From contig NW_014577132.1 in NCBI RefSeq assembly GCF_000485595.1, forward strand, positions 142,726 through 202,351: DNA of 59,626 nucleotides, given 5' to 3'. The stretch's first letter is position 1; each line of letters opens with the position of its first letter. Of this stretch, positions 1-12,360 are shown in pieces. The position numbers were made by a program, and so were the translations under genes. The stretch comes from Priapulus caudatus. Its lineage: Eukaryota > Priapulida > Priapulimorpha > Priapulimorphida > Priapulidae. The notes below the pieces were generated by a model that saw only the letters and a list, made by a program, of their open reading frames with translations, had not been told where the DNA came from and searched no databases.

Positions 1-430
1 CTGCTACCATGTATGTACCCCGCTGCTACCATGTATGTACGATAATGTACCCACTATTACCATGTCTATACCCCACTGCTACCACGTAGGTACCCACTAT
101 CACCATGTATGTACCCCACTGCTACCATGTATGTACCCACTATTACCATGTCTATACCCCACTGCTACCATGTATGTACCCACTATTACCATGTCTATAC
201 CCCACTGCTACCATGTATGTACCCACTATCACCATGTATGTACCCCACTGCTACCATGTATGTACCCACTATTACCATGTCTATACCCCACTGCTACCAT
301 GTATGTACCCACTATTACCATGTCTATACCCCACTGCTACCATGTATGTACCCACTATTACCATCTCTATACCCCACTGCTACCATGTATGTACCCACTA
401 TTACCATGTCTATACCCCGCTGCTACCATG
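1..430 (+). repeat. Minisatellite, about 43-bp compound unit
   Basis: Alternates ACTGCTACCATGTATGTACC and ACTATTACCATGTCTATACC-type half units. Because 43 is not a multiple of three and the units lack stops, all three plus frames stay open, so the overlapping open frames up to 762 are not genes. The array runs off the left edge. Confidence 0.92.
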
Positions 431-3400
431 TATGTACCCACTGCTATCAAGTCTGTCTTCCACGTACTACAGCCCTACATGTAACGCCTTATACTCGCTA
501 TCACTATATCTCCTTCCACCATCCTTCTACCGCCATACGTACTACTATAATATCCGTCCCTTGGGTAATACTACTACTATTCCTTTTCCTTATGACGCCT
601 ACCTCCGCGTTACCTTTCGCTATACGTCTATTGTCAGTAACACCTGCGACTGCCCAGATCGTGTGTCAAACATTTATCAAGGCGTTCGAAAGGAAAGGCC
701 ACCATTTTACAGCCTTTCATGAGAAAACTAAACCAACCGAATTTTTAACTGAAATTTGCTAACCAAACCCTCTACACCGGCAGCCTCTTTGTATGTGCCA
801 CATGGACGCAGCCAGCTCCTTTGAGCTAACGAAAGCGTGAAAGGGCAACTGTTACAAAACTCCAGCTTTTAACACGTCCATCAAAACTCGAAGCATCCAT
901 CATTGTCGTTCACCTTTTGTGTATTTTTTTTACCCATTCTCGATTTCTCCAAGAAACGCACAATAAGGTTGATTATATATTACAAAAAAACACCCTATTC
1001 ATATTTCAATCACAGCAGAGAATATCTCGTGATTGTGACATCGCCTGTAGTACTGGCATGCTGTATGGAAAAGCGCATACCAATCTTTCTTAGCCGCAAC
1101 GTTTTAAGACCTGATAATAAGGTACGCCAAAATCACCTAGGGCGTTTTACTGCCTCAATAAATCAAGAAACTCCTGCAAGTACTATGCTTCTACTGCGTG
1201 TCCTCGGTCTCAATATATTATTATTATATATGTAACTTCAACACAATAACATTTCGTTGTAATGTGTGCCAATTTACGCGAAAGGACGCGACATATGATA
1301 TGACACAAGTTCCATATATACACCTGTAATCGCTTTACCTGATGATATCTAGCTGGGCCAGGTCAAACATGATTTGATCAAGTTCCTCCATCCCGTGAAT
1401 GCCTCTGAATGTCCCCGCGAAAACCTATCGATCCACCGGCGGCTTAACGCTGATGCCGATACGGTCGTACTTTCTTTTTCGGTTGTTCCCAATCTCCTGA
1501 CGCGCCAACGAGGCGGTTATCAACCGGAAATCTGCTTAAATCGCGGCGTGTGCTGAAGACGTTTGTGGGGCGAAACACAGTCCGGCAGTCCGTCCGGCGG
1601 TTATAGTCTACCTGGCAGCAGCACAGTCACGCCGGGGTCGGATTACACCCGCACTGAAGCTGTCACGGCGTCGTGCGATGGCGGGCACAGACAAGTCATC
1701 TCCACGTGGATGTCGCGCGGATAGCGGGGTCGAACGCATGTACCGCCTTGCTCAGGTGATACCGAAATGGGACACGTCATAAAGGAGCGCTGTGTTATCC
1801 GCCAGTGGCCAGGCCGTGAGCCGCAGTTTAGCTTCTGAAAGGCTGCCGCGACGCTAGCAAAACAGACGCCTTGTACCGTCGCATCGCAGGATGTTTACCT
1901 ACGCGAGGAGGTGGCTGCGCTGCGGAGGACTGCTTCACAGTGTAGTATATTATACTACTACAGGCGGCGCGGATTATTAGCCGCTGTTTGTTTTCTCGGT
2001 GTCGCAAAACATTTCCTCTAAAACGCTCCGAGGAGAGTACGACACAGAGTCTATTCAATTAGGCTCTCAGCCAGCCAGCAAGCTCATTCATCGAGGGTGG
2101 GCGACAGGTCTGCGGTTCACCTGAGCGCCAACTCTCCGCTCGCTGTCACGCGCTGCCGTCTTTGGTTTCTCTCTGCGTGTCTCTCACTGTGTCTCTCTGT
2201 GTGTGTCTCTCTCACTGTGCGTCTTTCTCTGTGTCTCTCACTGTGTGTGTGTCTGCGGGGGCCAGCCTCGTACTGGCCCAATATCATCATAACAGATGCT
2301 TATTACGATGCCGATGGGACTCTATTTGTCTTGCACGCGCGTCCGCGCGCCGAATCCCTTTACAGCCGTCGCCCTGCCTGCTCCCCACAACATATACTCA
2401 TCCCGTAATGCCTCCAACAATGGCCGCCTGGCAGCGCTCTCGCGTGCACACAAAGAAAAAAATTATATATCTGCATTTTGCTCCTAATGCTGCCAGAGGG
2501 GGGTATGTAATTGGCATTTGGATCTGCGTGCGTACACCCAGCAGCGCCAAAGGAGTTTCTCACGAACGTGTTTTGAAACTGAAAACGACAGTTCTTGATT
2601 ACGACAATAAAATGTCAATAAAAACTTAAAAGCTATATTATATCATGGGAACGTTGCCTTCAAACACACCTATGCTGTAATTACAATATCGAATCTGGGT
2701 TATCGAATATCTGATGAAGGTAAGGAGTGTTTTGTATATATTATGTTTAAATGTGCCGTAAAGTCAAGTACAAAGTAAAATCAAACACACAGGCATGCAA
2801 TGACAACATATATACACCTCGCTACACGCACACACACAGCACACACACACGCATACGCACGCACGAATGAATAAAACGTGACATATCAATAATTAAACGG
2901 GAATAAATTTTGTTCAAACGAAAACTTGAAAGGCAAATCGCAATTTTATAATACTTCAACAGGATCAGATGTGAATGGAAATCAATGAAATATTAACAGG
3001 CACCTAATAACGTTTAAAATATATAAAGATATATGACGTACGAAACCAGCCTGTGAATAATTAATACGGAGTAAAAAATAATTACAGCTTAATTGTACAG
3101 CAATTTAAAATCTATGCTCAATTTAATTACGCGTGTAGAATTCAAAACACGCGCCTGGGCGGCCGGTGGTATACATGTCAATTCGATTCCATAATACGCT
3201 ATATATTTTCACAAGCTATGTGAGCCTTACCACCACACAGTCGTTTGATTCAACGCCTCAGTGATCGGTGACCATGGAGTTTGGCTAACTGAAGCAGGAG
3301 TTTTATTTATTATGTAGCACTGATGCGCAGCCATGTGAGCCGGCGGTTCATTTTATACTTTATTATTTCATTGACAACATAATGTGCTTCATCAAATATA

Positions 3401-3878
3401 TATATTGCAGGCTTGACTGATGATACCATGTCTAAAAAAACGGAGTGAAAAGCTAACATTCGTATTTAAATAGCCTTCTAACTATACAGAACCTAAACCA
3501 ACAGTTAGGTTAGGAATGTGACGACCACATACGAATAACCAGTCAGACACAGAAGAAATTATTGAATGGGAAGTTTACGTACGTTTTCAGGGTTAGCACA
3601 AGCGCATAGCATGGCATATAAAGTTACAATAGCATGGCATATAAAGGCATTACATTTAGATTGCATGTCATCGGAACATTTCTATGATAATAAAAAACAC
3701 AATGTATAGTATCAGCGGTTTTACGATTCGTCTCGTCTACTTCGCACAATACGTTTCAGTTCAACAGTAGTATATCGTGTGTATGTAAGCAAGAGATGCT
3801 AGAAAGTTTTTTCTTTTGGAAACGCAAAAGACCTTTCCGGTCATGGTTGTAGCCGCAAATCCGAGTTTATTCAAATCA
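431..3878. other. Unique noncoding DNA
   Basis: No supported gene. It contains a short CT/GT low-complexity run at about 2165-2262, a CA/CG-rich run at about 2820-2865, and a direct repeat ATAGCATGGCATATAAAG at about 3605 and 3630. The short open frames lack splice or composition support. Confidence 0.6.
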
Positions 3879-4070
3879 GAGGGTGGGAGGTGGCGTCACA
3901 CCACACACAGCGAGGGTGGGGGTAATGTGATTAGCTCATAGCGAGGGTGGGAGGTGGCGTGACACCACACACAGCGAGGGTGGGGGTAATGTGATTAGCT
4001 CATAGCGAGGGTGGGAGGTGGCGTCACACCACACACAGCGAAGGTGGGGGTAATGTGATGAGCTCATGGC
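3879..4070 (+). repeat. 64-bp minisatellite, three copies
   Basis: GAGGGTGGGAGGTGG starts at 3879, 3943 and 4007, each followed by CACACAGCG and a GTAATGTGAT block. The third copy is diverged. G-rich strand. Confidence 0.88.
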
Positions 4071-4290
4071 GAGGGTATAGGGGTGGGGAGTAATGTTATT
4101 AGCTCACAGTGAGGGTGGGGGTGGGGTAAAGCAGCACACAGTGAGGGTGGGAGGTAGGGGCCGGGCAGCCTATAGTGAGGGTGGGAGGTAGGGACCGGGC
4201 AGCCTATAGTGAGGGTGGGAGGTAGGGGGCCGGGCAGCCTATAGTGAGGGTGGGAGGTAGGGGCCGGGCAGCGCATAGTAAGGGTTGGGG
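4071..4290 (+). repeat. 34-bp minisatellite, about four copies plus diverged units
   Basis: GTGAGGGTGGGAGGTAGGG units start at 4141, 4175, 4209 and 4244, and CCGGGCAGCCTATA separates them. It shares the GAGGGTGGG core with the preceding array, so the two probably have a common origin. Confidence 0.88.
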
Positions 4291-7200
4291 TGCCGCCCAT
4301 TGCACAGTATGGGTGGTGAAATCCCTGGTGAGCTGTGAGACTGTAATGAACACTGACACTAATCCCAGCTTCAAAGCCATGCTCCGCTAGAATCCGCCAA
4401 CAATTACCGAACTAAAACCCCACAAAGAAGCCCTGCATTTAGACGTATTTTCATACATAATTGGTATAATAAGTGAGAGGCAGATCCCCAGAGATTTCCT
4501 ACATACGGAAGCGTAGTAAATGCAATTGGGCAGCAATTAGCAAACATTTTTGCAAGAAAGAGCAACCACAGTTGAGTCACTTTTTTTGAGCCGACAACCT
4601 CGGTGCACCCTTGTCGGCCTGCTTCAACAAATTATCCCAGAGACATTTTTACCAGCTGCTTAATCACGTTTGCACGTCGCACCGCAAATCAGAACAAATC
4701 GGAATAAATCGGAATAAATCGTCGCCCTGTATGGGCATCGCTCCTTCTCTTATATATGCATTTACGCAGGTATTTATTTATGTATACGCATTTACGCAAA
4801 TTTTTATATTTGTAGACCGACCTATTTGAATGAATGCTGTCACTATATTAACGAGTTATAAAATGAAAGAAATATTACTTCCTCGCCAAACCATCAATAA
4901 ATCTCAATATTATTTTGATAATTACATGTGGTTATTTTGGTCGAGCAATTTTGCATTTATCTCAATTTCCATATCTTGCTCAGTGCTGGCATAAAGTTCA
5001 GTTATCCACACTAAGTAACGTTTAAGGCTTTCGAGCACGAAACAAGGCGATTAATCGCCGAAAATATTTAATTTAACACACCGAAGTAAGTGTGCTGAAT
5101 CCAATGCAGAATTTACTCAAACCTGACTCTTATATATTCTACCCTGGCCCTCTATATGCTCAACCCTCGAAGTCCACATGGGGTAGAAAAATACGCTAAC
5201 GTACAGTCAACTCCGATTATCATCCCAGCGCGTAACAAACGACTCCACGGCATAGACAGATGTTTCCTTTGGTGACGAAAGCGCTGATTATTAGTTTCGA
5301 TGTGATTTTTTCAAGTTGTGCCAATTAATTGTGATTCAATAAGAGAGGGGATACAGTCACCACGATCGCTGGGGACTGCGCGGGGTCGGGCGGCACGATC
5401 AAACGTGCACAGGAATAGCAATTATCACCGACTGATTCAATAAAAGTTAGATATGACAAAGACGCGTAGATGTAAACCTGGGTCCGATGGACCATGACGT
5501 GTGATATCAGAATAATGCAATTTTTCTATTAATTTGCTCGACTATACGCTCGATCGGCCACACAGTACATTGCCAATACACTACGGGGGTACCCCCGCCA
5601 CACACAGGCCATTGTTGTGTAGAGTTCCCTGGATTCGAACTGCTGTCACACTTGTGCGTTTTGTACGTGAACGTAACGCTGCCGCGCGTTCGACTGTTTA
5701 CACAGCTACGGGGTAAACAAAGTGGTATTGTTTCACCTAGTTTTAATTAAATATCCTATCTAGCAGTTGTGCTTCGCGCGGCATTATGATACAATTGGAT
5801 AGTTGTTTGAGCGATAGCATACGCCAGTGCGTTGTTCTGCTTTGCTGACGGTATCATTAGCTGGGAGCGGCATCAAAGCAGATTCACGTACACATCTGTC
5901 ACACTGTCAAACATTGACACGTAGCTGAAGCCCTGCGGCATGTGACAATGTACGCACCACATTCGGATAACATTTCCAACAACTAAATTCCACATATGGA
6001 AGCGATCTCGCGTAGCTGTAAAAATATTAAGCAGCAGATAAAAAAATGTTACTAATACTGGTTGCAATACCGGGGTATTAGCATGCGGAAAGACAGCAGT
6101 ATGAGTGGGATGCTGTTGCTTGGGGTTGAGCGATTTTCTCATAAAAGAATGTTCAATCGCTTTAAATTATTTTAAGCCCCATACTTCTCGGCCAATGGAT
6201 ATGCTTCTCAGTTATAAACACTCACTGTCCGTCGTTTTCACGACTGGAAAATTGCTTTTTTTTCGAACAAAAGCCAAGATATTTCACAAAGCTGTACGGG
6301 GATTAGGAAGCGAAAAAAGCGCGTCTTTGCGGCCGTGGAGCGGCAATTATACACGCTAAATTAAGCCAGCACGCGCGCGGCGCCTTTCACGTCCAAAGGG
6401 TTAGACAGAGGCACACATCGTGGGCGGTCGCATGTACTAATATGAACGTAATTGACTTCTGACTAGATCGCTAATGGAGCCTAAACGCCGGAGTGCTGCA
6501 GCCGCGGCTCTACGCCTACGCCTACATTCTCCTGACACGTATTTGCTGCGACAACGAGGTAGTCGCGGCCGCACGATCGCTCCCTATCGGCCCTAATATA
6601 CAATGACACGCCTAGTAGATATACTAGCTACGTTATTGGCGAATTGATTTGGAGGTTAATCACAAGTTCGGGACATAATATGTGGGGGGAAGGCTACCAA
6701 CGCGAACGCTGGCGCGCGCAAGTTAGTTATAGCCATAAGCTGTTCTGGCAGATGGTCACGTTGACTGCTGTTATCAAATCCAGCGTCATTACGCCTAATA
6801 TTTCACCTGCTTGAAATTGGCTAGTTTCTCTATATAAATCTGAAGCAAATCCGATAATTGCGGCAGGATTAGTGGCAGTATTATCACATATCAATGAATA
6901 TCGTATATTTTGGTGAACTCGGACAGCAGCCGCGATTAGCATAGCGAAATCCAGTATGAATTGTAAATGCCACCCAAAAGGCGTCTATTCAAGCAGCTGG
7001 TTACAAACCTAGTAGGCGGACCGGGCTGTCGACCACACCGGCCCATGGAGCGACACACACTAGGCACGCTGGGCATAGTAGACTGGAGTGTAGTTTGGTG
7101 ACGGCCGGATGCGTGCCTTCCGATTTATCCTCCACGTGTTTACGTGGCAGACTATAATTTGAACGAGAGGTATACCAACCAATTCCAAAGAATTCTCCCC
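4291..7200. other. Unique noncoding DNA
   Basis: No supported gene. Small features: a CGGAATAAAT doublet near 4700, and the 12-bp palindrome GGGGGTACCCCC at 5585-5596. Confidence 0.6.
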
Positions 7201-7204
7201 CGTC

Positions 7205-7217
7205 CCATGTATACATA

Positions 7218-7294
<77 letters not shown>

Positions 7295-7400
7295 ATATAT
7301 ATACATATATATCAGGAGTTAATAAAGACAAATATGTGTAGACATAAGACATAAAGACATATATATGTATATGTGTGTGTGTATATATATATATATATAT
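7205..7400. repeat. (GTATAT)n and (TA)n microsatellites
   Basis: A hexamer array from about 7210 to 7300, a short unique gap, then TG/TA dinucleotides to about 7400. It gives tyrosine/isoleucine and histidine/isoleucine pseudo-proteins on the two strands. Confidence 0.92.
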
Positions 7401-8355
7401 GTCACATAAACTCCGGTTTCCCGCGTTTGCAGTCTAGCACCACGTGAGTCATGCAATACAGACAGCAGCATTATACAACAGTGAATATTTTCCCCCATCA
7501 CGTCATCGCTTCGCAAACCAGCCGGCTAAAAGAGAAAAACACAAATAGTGCCATATGCCGCCTCCTGCGCGCAATAATGGGACGCTCACCGGCAGTACTA
7601 TCAGTGCTGTGTTTGGTGAAACAACAGTGGCACTGTCGGGTGCAACAACAGTGGACAGCTGGGGGGAGGGGGACAAAAATTGTCGTGCGTATATGCAAAC
7701 GACTACCGGTAATAAACGATAGCTATAAATAAGAATGAAGTTAAACTGCAGCGTTTGGGTAAACGCCTATAGTCCTGTATGAGAGAGGAGATATACGTCA
7801 CATAGACAGATGGCTAGTGTGAATTTGCTTGTGCGTATACCACGTTCAGATGAGTGCCCACGCCCGAGAGGTCTCATGTCGGTGACCCTGCGCCTAAGTA
7901 CCGACATGGGAGCCCTTCAGCACCCTCCGCACAATGACCAATCCACGATAGGGGTGGACAGTCGCGAAAATAATTATATGTCAACACAATTACGAGCAAT
8001 CACAATAGGTTATTACGTGAAATCAATAGCACAATTTCCCAAAAATATCAATTACCAAGGCAACACATAACACGCACGAGGAGCACGTATGATATAATAG
8101 CTACGTGTAGCTTGAATTGATCGTCTGCTTCTCTCAGAGTTCGCCACTCACTATAGCCAACAAGCGGCGGGTTCGTCGGCAGGGGAGTTTTATCATCGAA
8201 ACAAGACAATAAAACATTAGGTGGCAGCTTGTAACTGCATCCCAGCAGTGATGAGCTAACGCAATTCAGTCATCCCGCAGAGATATTAAATCCATAGGCT
8301 GGTACTAGGTGAGTGTTCTATTCGCATGCCAAGCGAAGTAATTCACATACGCGTG
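7401..8355. other. Unique noncoding DNA
   Basis: Nothing recognisable; only short open frames without support. Confidence 0.55.
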
Positions 8356-8359
8356 CACG

Positions 8360-8545
8360 AGAAGGATGGATAGACGAATAGACAGATGGACCAATAGATG
8401 AATAGAAGGGTTGATGGATAGATGGATAGATATATTTATTTATCTATATATATATACAGATAGACAGAGACATATAGATAGATAAATGAATGAATGAATA
8501 GATTAAGCGATAGATAAATAGATAGATAGATAGAAAGACACACAG
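8360..8545. repeat. Degenerate GATA microsatellite
   Basis: GATAGATA, GATGGATA and ATAGATGA units, interrupted by a TATA stretch near 8445. Confidence 0.85.
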
Positions 8546-10660
8546 ATGGGTAGGTAGATATATAGAATGGTAGATATTAGATAGAGGGAGGAACGTGCGG
8601 TAGGACGGACGCAAGGAGTGAGAACGAGCGAGCACAAGAGATTGGGTAGGCACACACACGTGAAAGAGTAAGGGGGAAGAAATAGCTATAGGCAAACAGA
8701 CAGTAAGGTACGATGGTAATACAAACAAGGGAAAAGGTTAGTTTCATAATTAAAAAAATTCAGCACTCAGTATAAAAAACAACTCCCCCTTTTCTCGCAT
8801 GAGCACATGTTTGCGAATGTCTTGAGTTTTTATAGGAGTGCAAGCAGGGGCGAATAATGAAAACAGCAAGTAACACGGCCGCTTCTTACTTCTAGACGTA
8901 ATCTCCCAACCAAGAGCTGCAGGTACACTGCAGCGTATCTATTGTCTCACGCGCTGGAGCTTCCTTAGCGGCTGCCACCCCATGACCCTCAAAGATCATG
9001 CAAAACATAGCTGCGATAGCATAGCATTTCTATGACGCACAGTGTGTAAACTAATAAAAATGCACACACGCGAAGTTACATCACAACCCTACGGAATCGA
9101 GCACTGCATCGATGTTATGCCACATGTGCATAAGTTCTTGATATCATCATCAGCTGTGTAAACGCTATTTCACTGGTTCCCTTCGCTGCTGAATAATTCA
9201 CGGAGCGACTATGGTTAGATGTTCACTGCGTGTACTTAGTCAGCGGAAGACATAATTAGGCTTAAAGCATGTTTGGAGATAAAGTAGCCAAGTTTGAGGG
9301 AAGTAGCAGCCAATATTTGTAATGAAACTGACACTAGTGCACGAATAAATCCTTGGAGAGGGCAACTTCCCTGTAGGCGTCTAACATTCTAGTGAAGTGG
9401 TCGGGGCATAAGGTCTTCATAAAGCATGGCGATGCAACCAGGTGTGAGATTCACCCGCGTTTGAACATCGACACACGCGAAAAAAAACGTTGGTCCTGTT
9501 CTAAAAACCCCTTCACGAAGCAAACCTTTTTGGTTACGGCTTCATATCCGCTATTTAGCGGACAACTCGGGAGTTAGCGGAGGAGATAGCGGAGAAAATA
9601 GCGAACGGACGTTCGTGAAACGCGCCCCCGATCCGGTATATTGCTAAACGGATTTGATACAGCTGCGCGTTTGATCTAACTGCGTATATCCAACAGCAAT
9701 TACGTAACGTTACGCGGTTAGGCTGTTCTTCGAATATGCGAGTAATTAGGCATGGCTGTCTTCAGCATGCACCGTGCATATAGTTTCGATGGAAATATCG
9801 ATATCAGCTTTCAGAAGCCCCGCGAGTTGTCACGTATATACGTGACAGCCATCAACGTCGAAGTTGTTACGCTGATGGAGAGAAGTCCAAGCACCACTGG
9901 CATTGTTATATACGGGTAGACTTTCAACCGAACGTGTGCTACACACGTGCCAATTCCACCAGCAGCGTGAAATTGATTAATCCGTCTAATTTGCGGCAAT
10001 TAATAATTGCGAGCGTGGCTCATGAAATGCAATCACACGGTGTGGTTCGTCGTGACAGCAGATTCAGCGTAAAGGATAGGATATTCCTAGAAAACCAGCG
10101 TTCGCGCCACTAGAGAGCCACGCAATACTAAGCTTGTGCACCTATAATTTGTTCGAGGACGAATGAAAATATCTGGCACGCCAACCACCCCAAGAATGAT
10201 TAAGCAAGCACACGCTACAATAGTCGAGACGGTTCTTTGCATAGCTGTGCGCCAACACTTGTACAAAGCACGACAGACAGGCGTGTGCGTGTTGATAACC
10301 ATTAAACATTTCCAGGTGCAAATGTTTCATCCTCAGTTGCTGCAGGCAGTGATATGAATCAAATATCCACGGCGGCGAGAAATCTTCTCGAATTACGCTG
10401 CTTAGAAATTGGACAGCACCACGCACTGCTAATGTACGCTGGCTAAACTGAGTTAGGTGGGCCGGTAACAAGATTCCCACCATTGCACCGACACTGACCA
10501 GCTGATCCTGGCTGCTGATTAAACGCGACGACGACAGTGCATATACTATATAGAGATGTCTGTGCATGAATGCTACCACGTCTACATACTCACCTAATTC
10601 AATAAAACCCACGCAATTACCTGCTACTCCCCCTTCTAAAACCTCAGCCTCAGCTCAGCT
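8546..10660. other. Unique noncoding DNA
   Basis: A 156-codon minus-strand open frame at 10612-10142 has no recognisable domain, no good splice sites and a length within chance expectation. Short repeated TAGCGGA motifs occur at about 9550-9610. Confidence 0.55.
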
Positions 10661-10985
10661 CGGCTAATGAAACTACCTAGCTAGTTCAGAAAGAGAAATG
10701 CTTCTTAGAGGTATCTTCATAAATTATTGGCACGTTGTCTATGAGAAACGTGCCGACAGACCGATAATAATTCCCGTTGATAACCACTCTTGGCCAACAT
10801 CCAATTAGTACACGCTTTCAACAGTTTTAACGGCGAGGGGAATCGGGTGTGTGCAACTATAAGAGCATAAACTTATACAAATATGCGCGTAAGTGTCGAT
10901 ATGTCGACTGTATGTAATGGAGGAGTAGGTACGGAAATGCGCGTAGTCTGTCAGCAAGTCGACTGATTAGTTGTAAGAATCAAGC

Positions 10986-11111
10986 ATGGCTTCAGCAGCT
11001 AGCATGGCTTCAGCAGCTAGCATGGCCTCAGCGGCTAGCATGGCTTCAGCAGCTAGCATGGCTTCAGCAGCAAGCATGGCCTCAGCGGCTAGCATGGCTT
11101 CAGCAGCTACG
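10986..11111 (+). repeat. 18-bp tandem repeat, seven copies (reads MASAAS in one frame)
   Basis: Seven units of ATGGCTTCAGCAGCTAGC with a few A/C and C/G changes, starting at 10986, 11004, 11022, 11040, 11058, 11076 and 11094. The open frame it creates (to 11219) is repeat-driven and not a supported gene. It lies inside the TIR element. Confidence 0.9.
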
Positions 11112-11285
11112 CATCACGTCCCGCGGCATGCCGGAGATCGCAGAAGAGGCGAGGGAACCATGTTTGAATATATCCACTCTATTCTCATAGCTATATATTC
11201 GAGTAAGATGACAAGATAATTCCCAACATCCCTTTGGGATACTGCTCGATTATCTAGTCCCGATATATATATTATATGTATAAAG

Positions 11286-11342
11286 ATCAAGAGCTAATAA
11301 TACCTTGTATTAAGCTAATAGCTAATAGGTATTATTAGCTCT

Positions 11343-11346
<4 letters not shown>
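11286..11346. repeat. 20-bp inverted repeat of a dispersed family
   Basis: Arms 11286-11305 and 11327-11346 are exact inverses (ATCAAGAGCTAATAATACCT). The right arm plus one base recurs at 39396-39416. A (TA)n tract follows to about 11380. Confidence 0.85.
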
Positions 11347-11382
<36 letters not shown>

Positions 11383-11547
11383 CTCGGTCTGTCAGCAGGT
11401 TTCTAATAGACAACGTGCCAAGAATATATGAGGATACCTCTAAGAAGCATTTCTTCTTCGGAACTGGCTAGGTATAGTTTCATATATATGTATATTCCAC
11501 GATGGACATTGCCGGGTATACATCGTAAACACGAATACGACACTTAC

Positions 11548-11813
11548 CTCGGCTGAGCCAGGCTCGTCGTTGAAACGGGTAGATTTTTTGTCAGGGTCGC
11601 CATGTTACGGGAGGCGACGATGCCGGCGAGATGTCTCGCATCTTTAGTAGCTTCGGCGGGCTGCTCGAGCGACTGCACCATCGCCACCGCCTCTCCCTTG
11701 AGGAACTCGACAGGAGTGCTGCACACCGTACAGCAGCCGTCGACGAGGGCGTGCAGGTGTGCCTCGGGAACCTGCAGCGTGTCCTGCACCTGACTGGTCA
11801 CTGCCCCGGAGTC
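11548..11813 (-). CDS. Unassigned internal exon with CC-x2-C motif
   Basis: An 88-codon exon plus two bases, phase 0 in and phase 2 out. The acceptor is CTGCTTGCTTGCAG and the donor is the consensus CCGAG|gtaagt. It encodes a region with GCCTVCSTPVEFLKGEAVAM followed by a helical, Gln/Ala-rich stretch. The motif aligns with the exon at 48885-49151, and direct splicing of that exon to this one keeps frame, implying a 37-kb intron. No downstream partner exon was found between 1 and 11547. Function unknown; I do not recognise the family. Confidence 0.6.
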
Positions 11814-12096
11814 CTGCAAGCAAGCAGAGGTCGCACGTATAAACAGCAACTCTTGCCACACGGGAGTGTGTTTGCTATCCCGGGCATCCTGGTTGTATAC
11901 ACAACGATTGGTGCATGTAAATATACGACGATGCCGTTAGTACGGTCACGTGTCCACATCATGTCGTGAAAATATACGATATATATTTATACGATTTACG
12001 ATATATACAATATACGATTTATTGATGCATGACGTCGAGGGATTTAAGTTGTTAAGAAGTTGTAAAATATTTTAATAAGTATATTCAAGCTATATG

Positions 12097-12102
12097 TTTA
12101 TT
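12097..12102 (-). terminator. Candidate poly(A) signal for the exon at 12126-12360
   Basis: AATAAA on the minus strand 24 nt after the TAA stop. A second copy lies at 12023-12018 and gives a more usual spacing. Confidence 0.4.
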
Positions 12103-12125
12103 AGTGAAGTAACCTTACTAGTGAG

Positions 12126-12360
12126 TTATTTTAAGTTATTCGGTTGCGAATTTGTGGTTGAGATTGGGGTTGTTTTAGAAGGCGATTTCGAGTTATTATC
12201 AACTGTAAACATCTTATTTATAGCTTCGGCGACACAACAACATGCCAACTCATTGTGTGAGAGCTCCATCAACAAGCTTAACAAACTTTCGGCCTGGGCC
12301 TTTTCTCGAAACGCGAGATGACAGCTTTCTAAACAGCGTTGAGCTTTCTCTGTAGCTGAT
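12126..12360 (-). CDS. Unassigned 3'-terminal exon
   Basis: The acceptor is CATTTTTGTGCAG. The open frame enters with one base of a split codon and continues for 77 codons to TAA at 12128-12126. The encoded segment begins SATEKAQRCLESCHLAFREK, is helical and Cys-containing (ELACCCVAEAINKMF), then turns polar (SKSPSKTTPISTTNSQPN). Minus-strand AATAAA sites lie at 12102-12097 and 12023-12018. I do not recognise the family. No upstream donor exon with matching phase was identified, except the exon at 11548-11813, which lies on the wrong side. Confidence 0.5.

Larger units (their letters stand above)
10667..11483. mobile_element. Nonautonomous DNA element with about 100-bp terminal inverted repeats
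   Basis: Left arm 10667-10764 and right arm 11384-11483 are inverted copies, about 88% alike by eye and both starting ATGAAACTA. The 620-bp interior contains an 18-bp tandem repeat, a 20-bp inverted repeat and a (TA)n tract, with no transposase. I see no convincing target site duplication, so the element is probably old. It ends only 64 bp from the unassigned exon at 11548. Confidence 0.8.

Noticed and set aside
35-762. Three overlapping long open frames at the left edge
   Set aside because: They are driven by the stop-free minisatellite whose period is not a multiple of three; the peptide is only the repeat.
5620-5650. tRNA T-arm-like sequence near GGATTCGAAC
   Set aside because: No matching acceptor, D or anticodon arms on either strand.
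10142-10612. 156-codon minus-strand open frame
   Set aside because: No recognisable domain, no good splice borders, and the length is within chance expectation for a window this size.
10986-11219. MASAAS repeat protein
   Set aside because: An 18-bp tandem repeat inside a transposon-like element, with no splice or promoter support.
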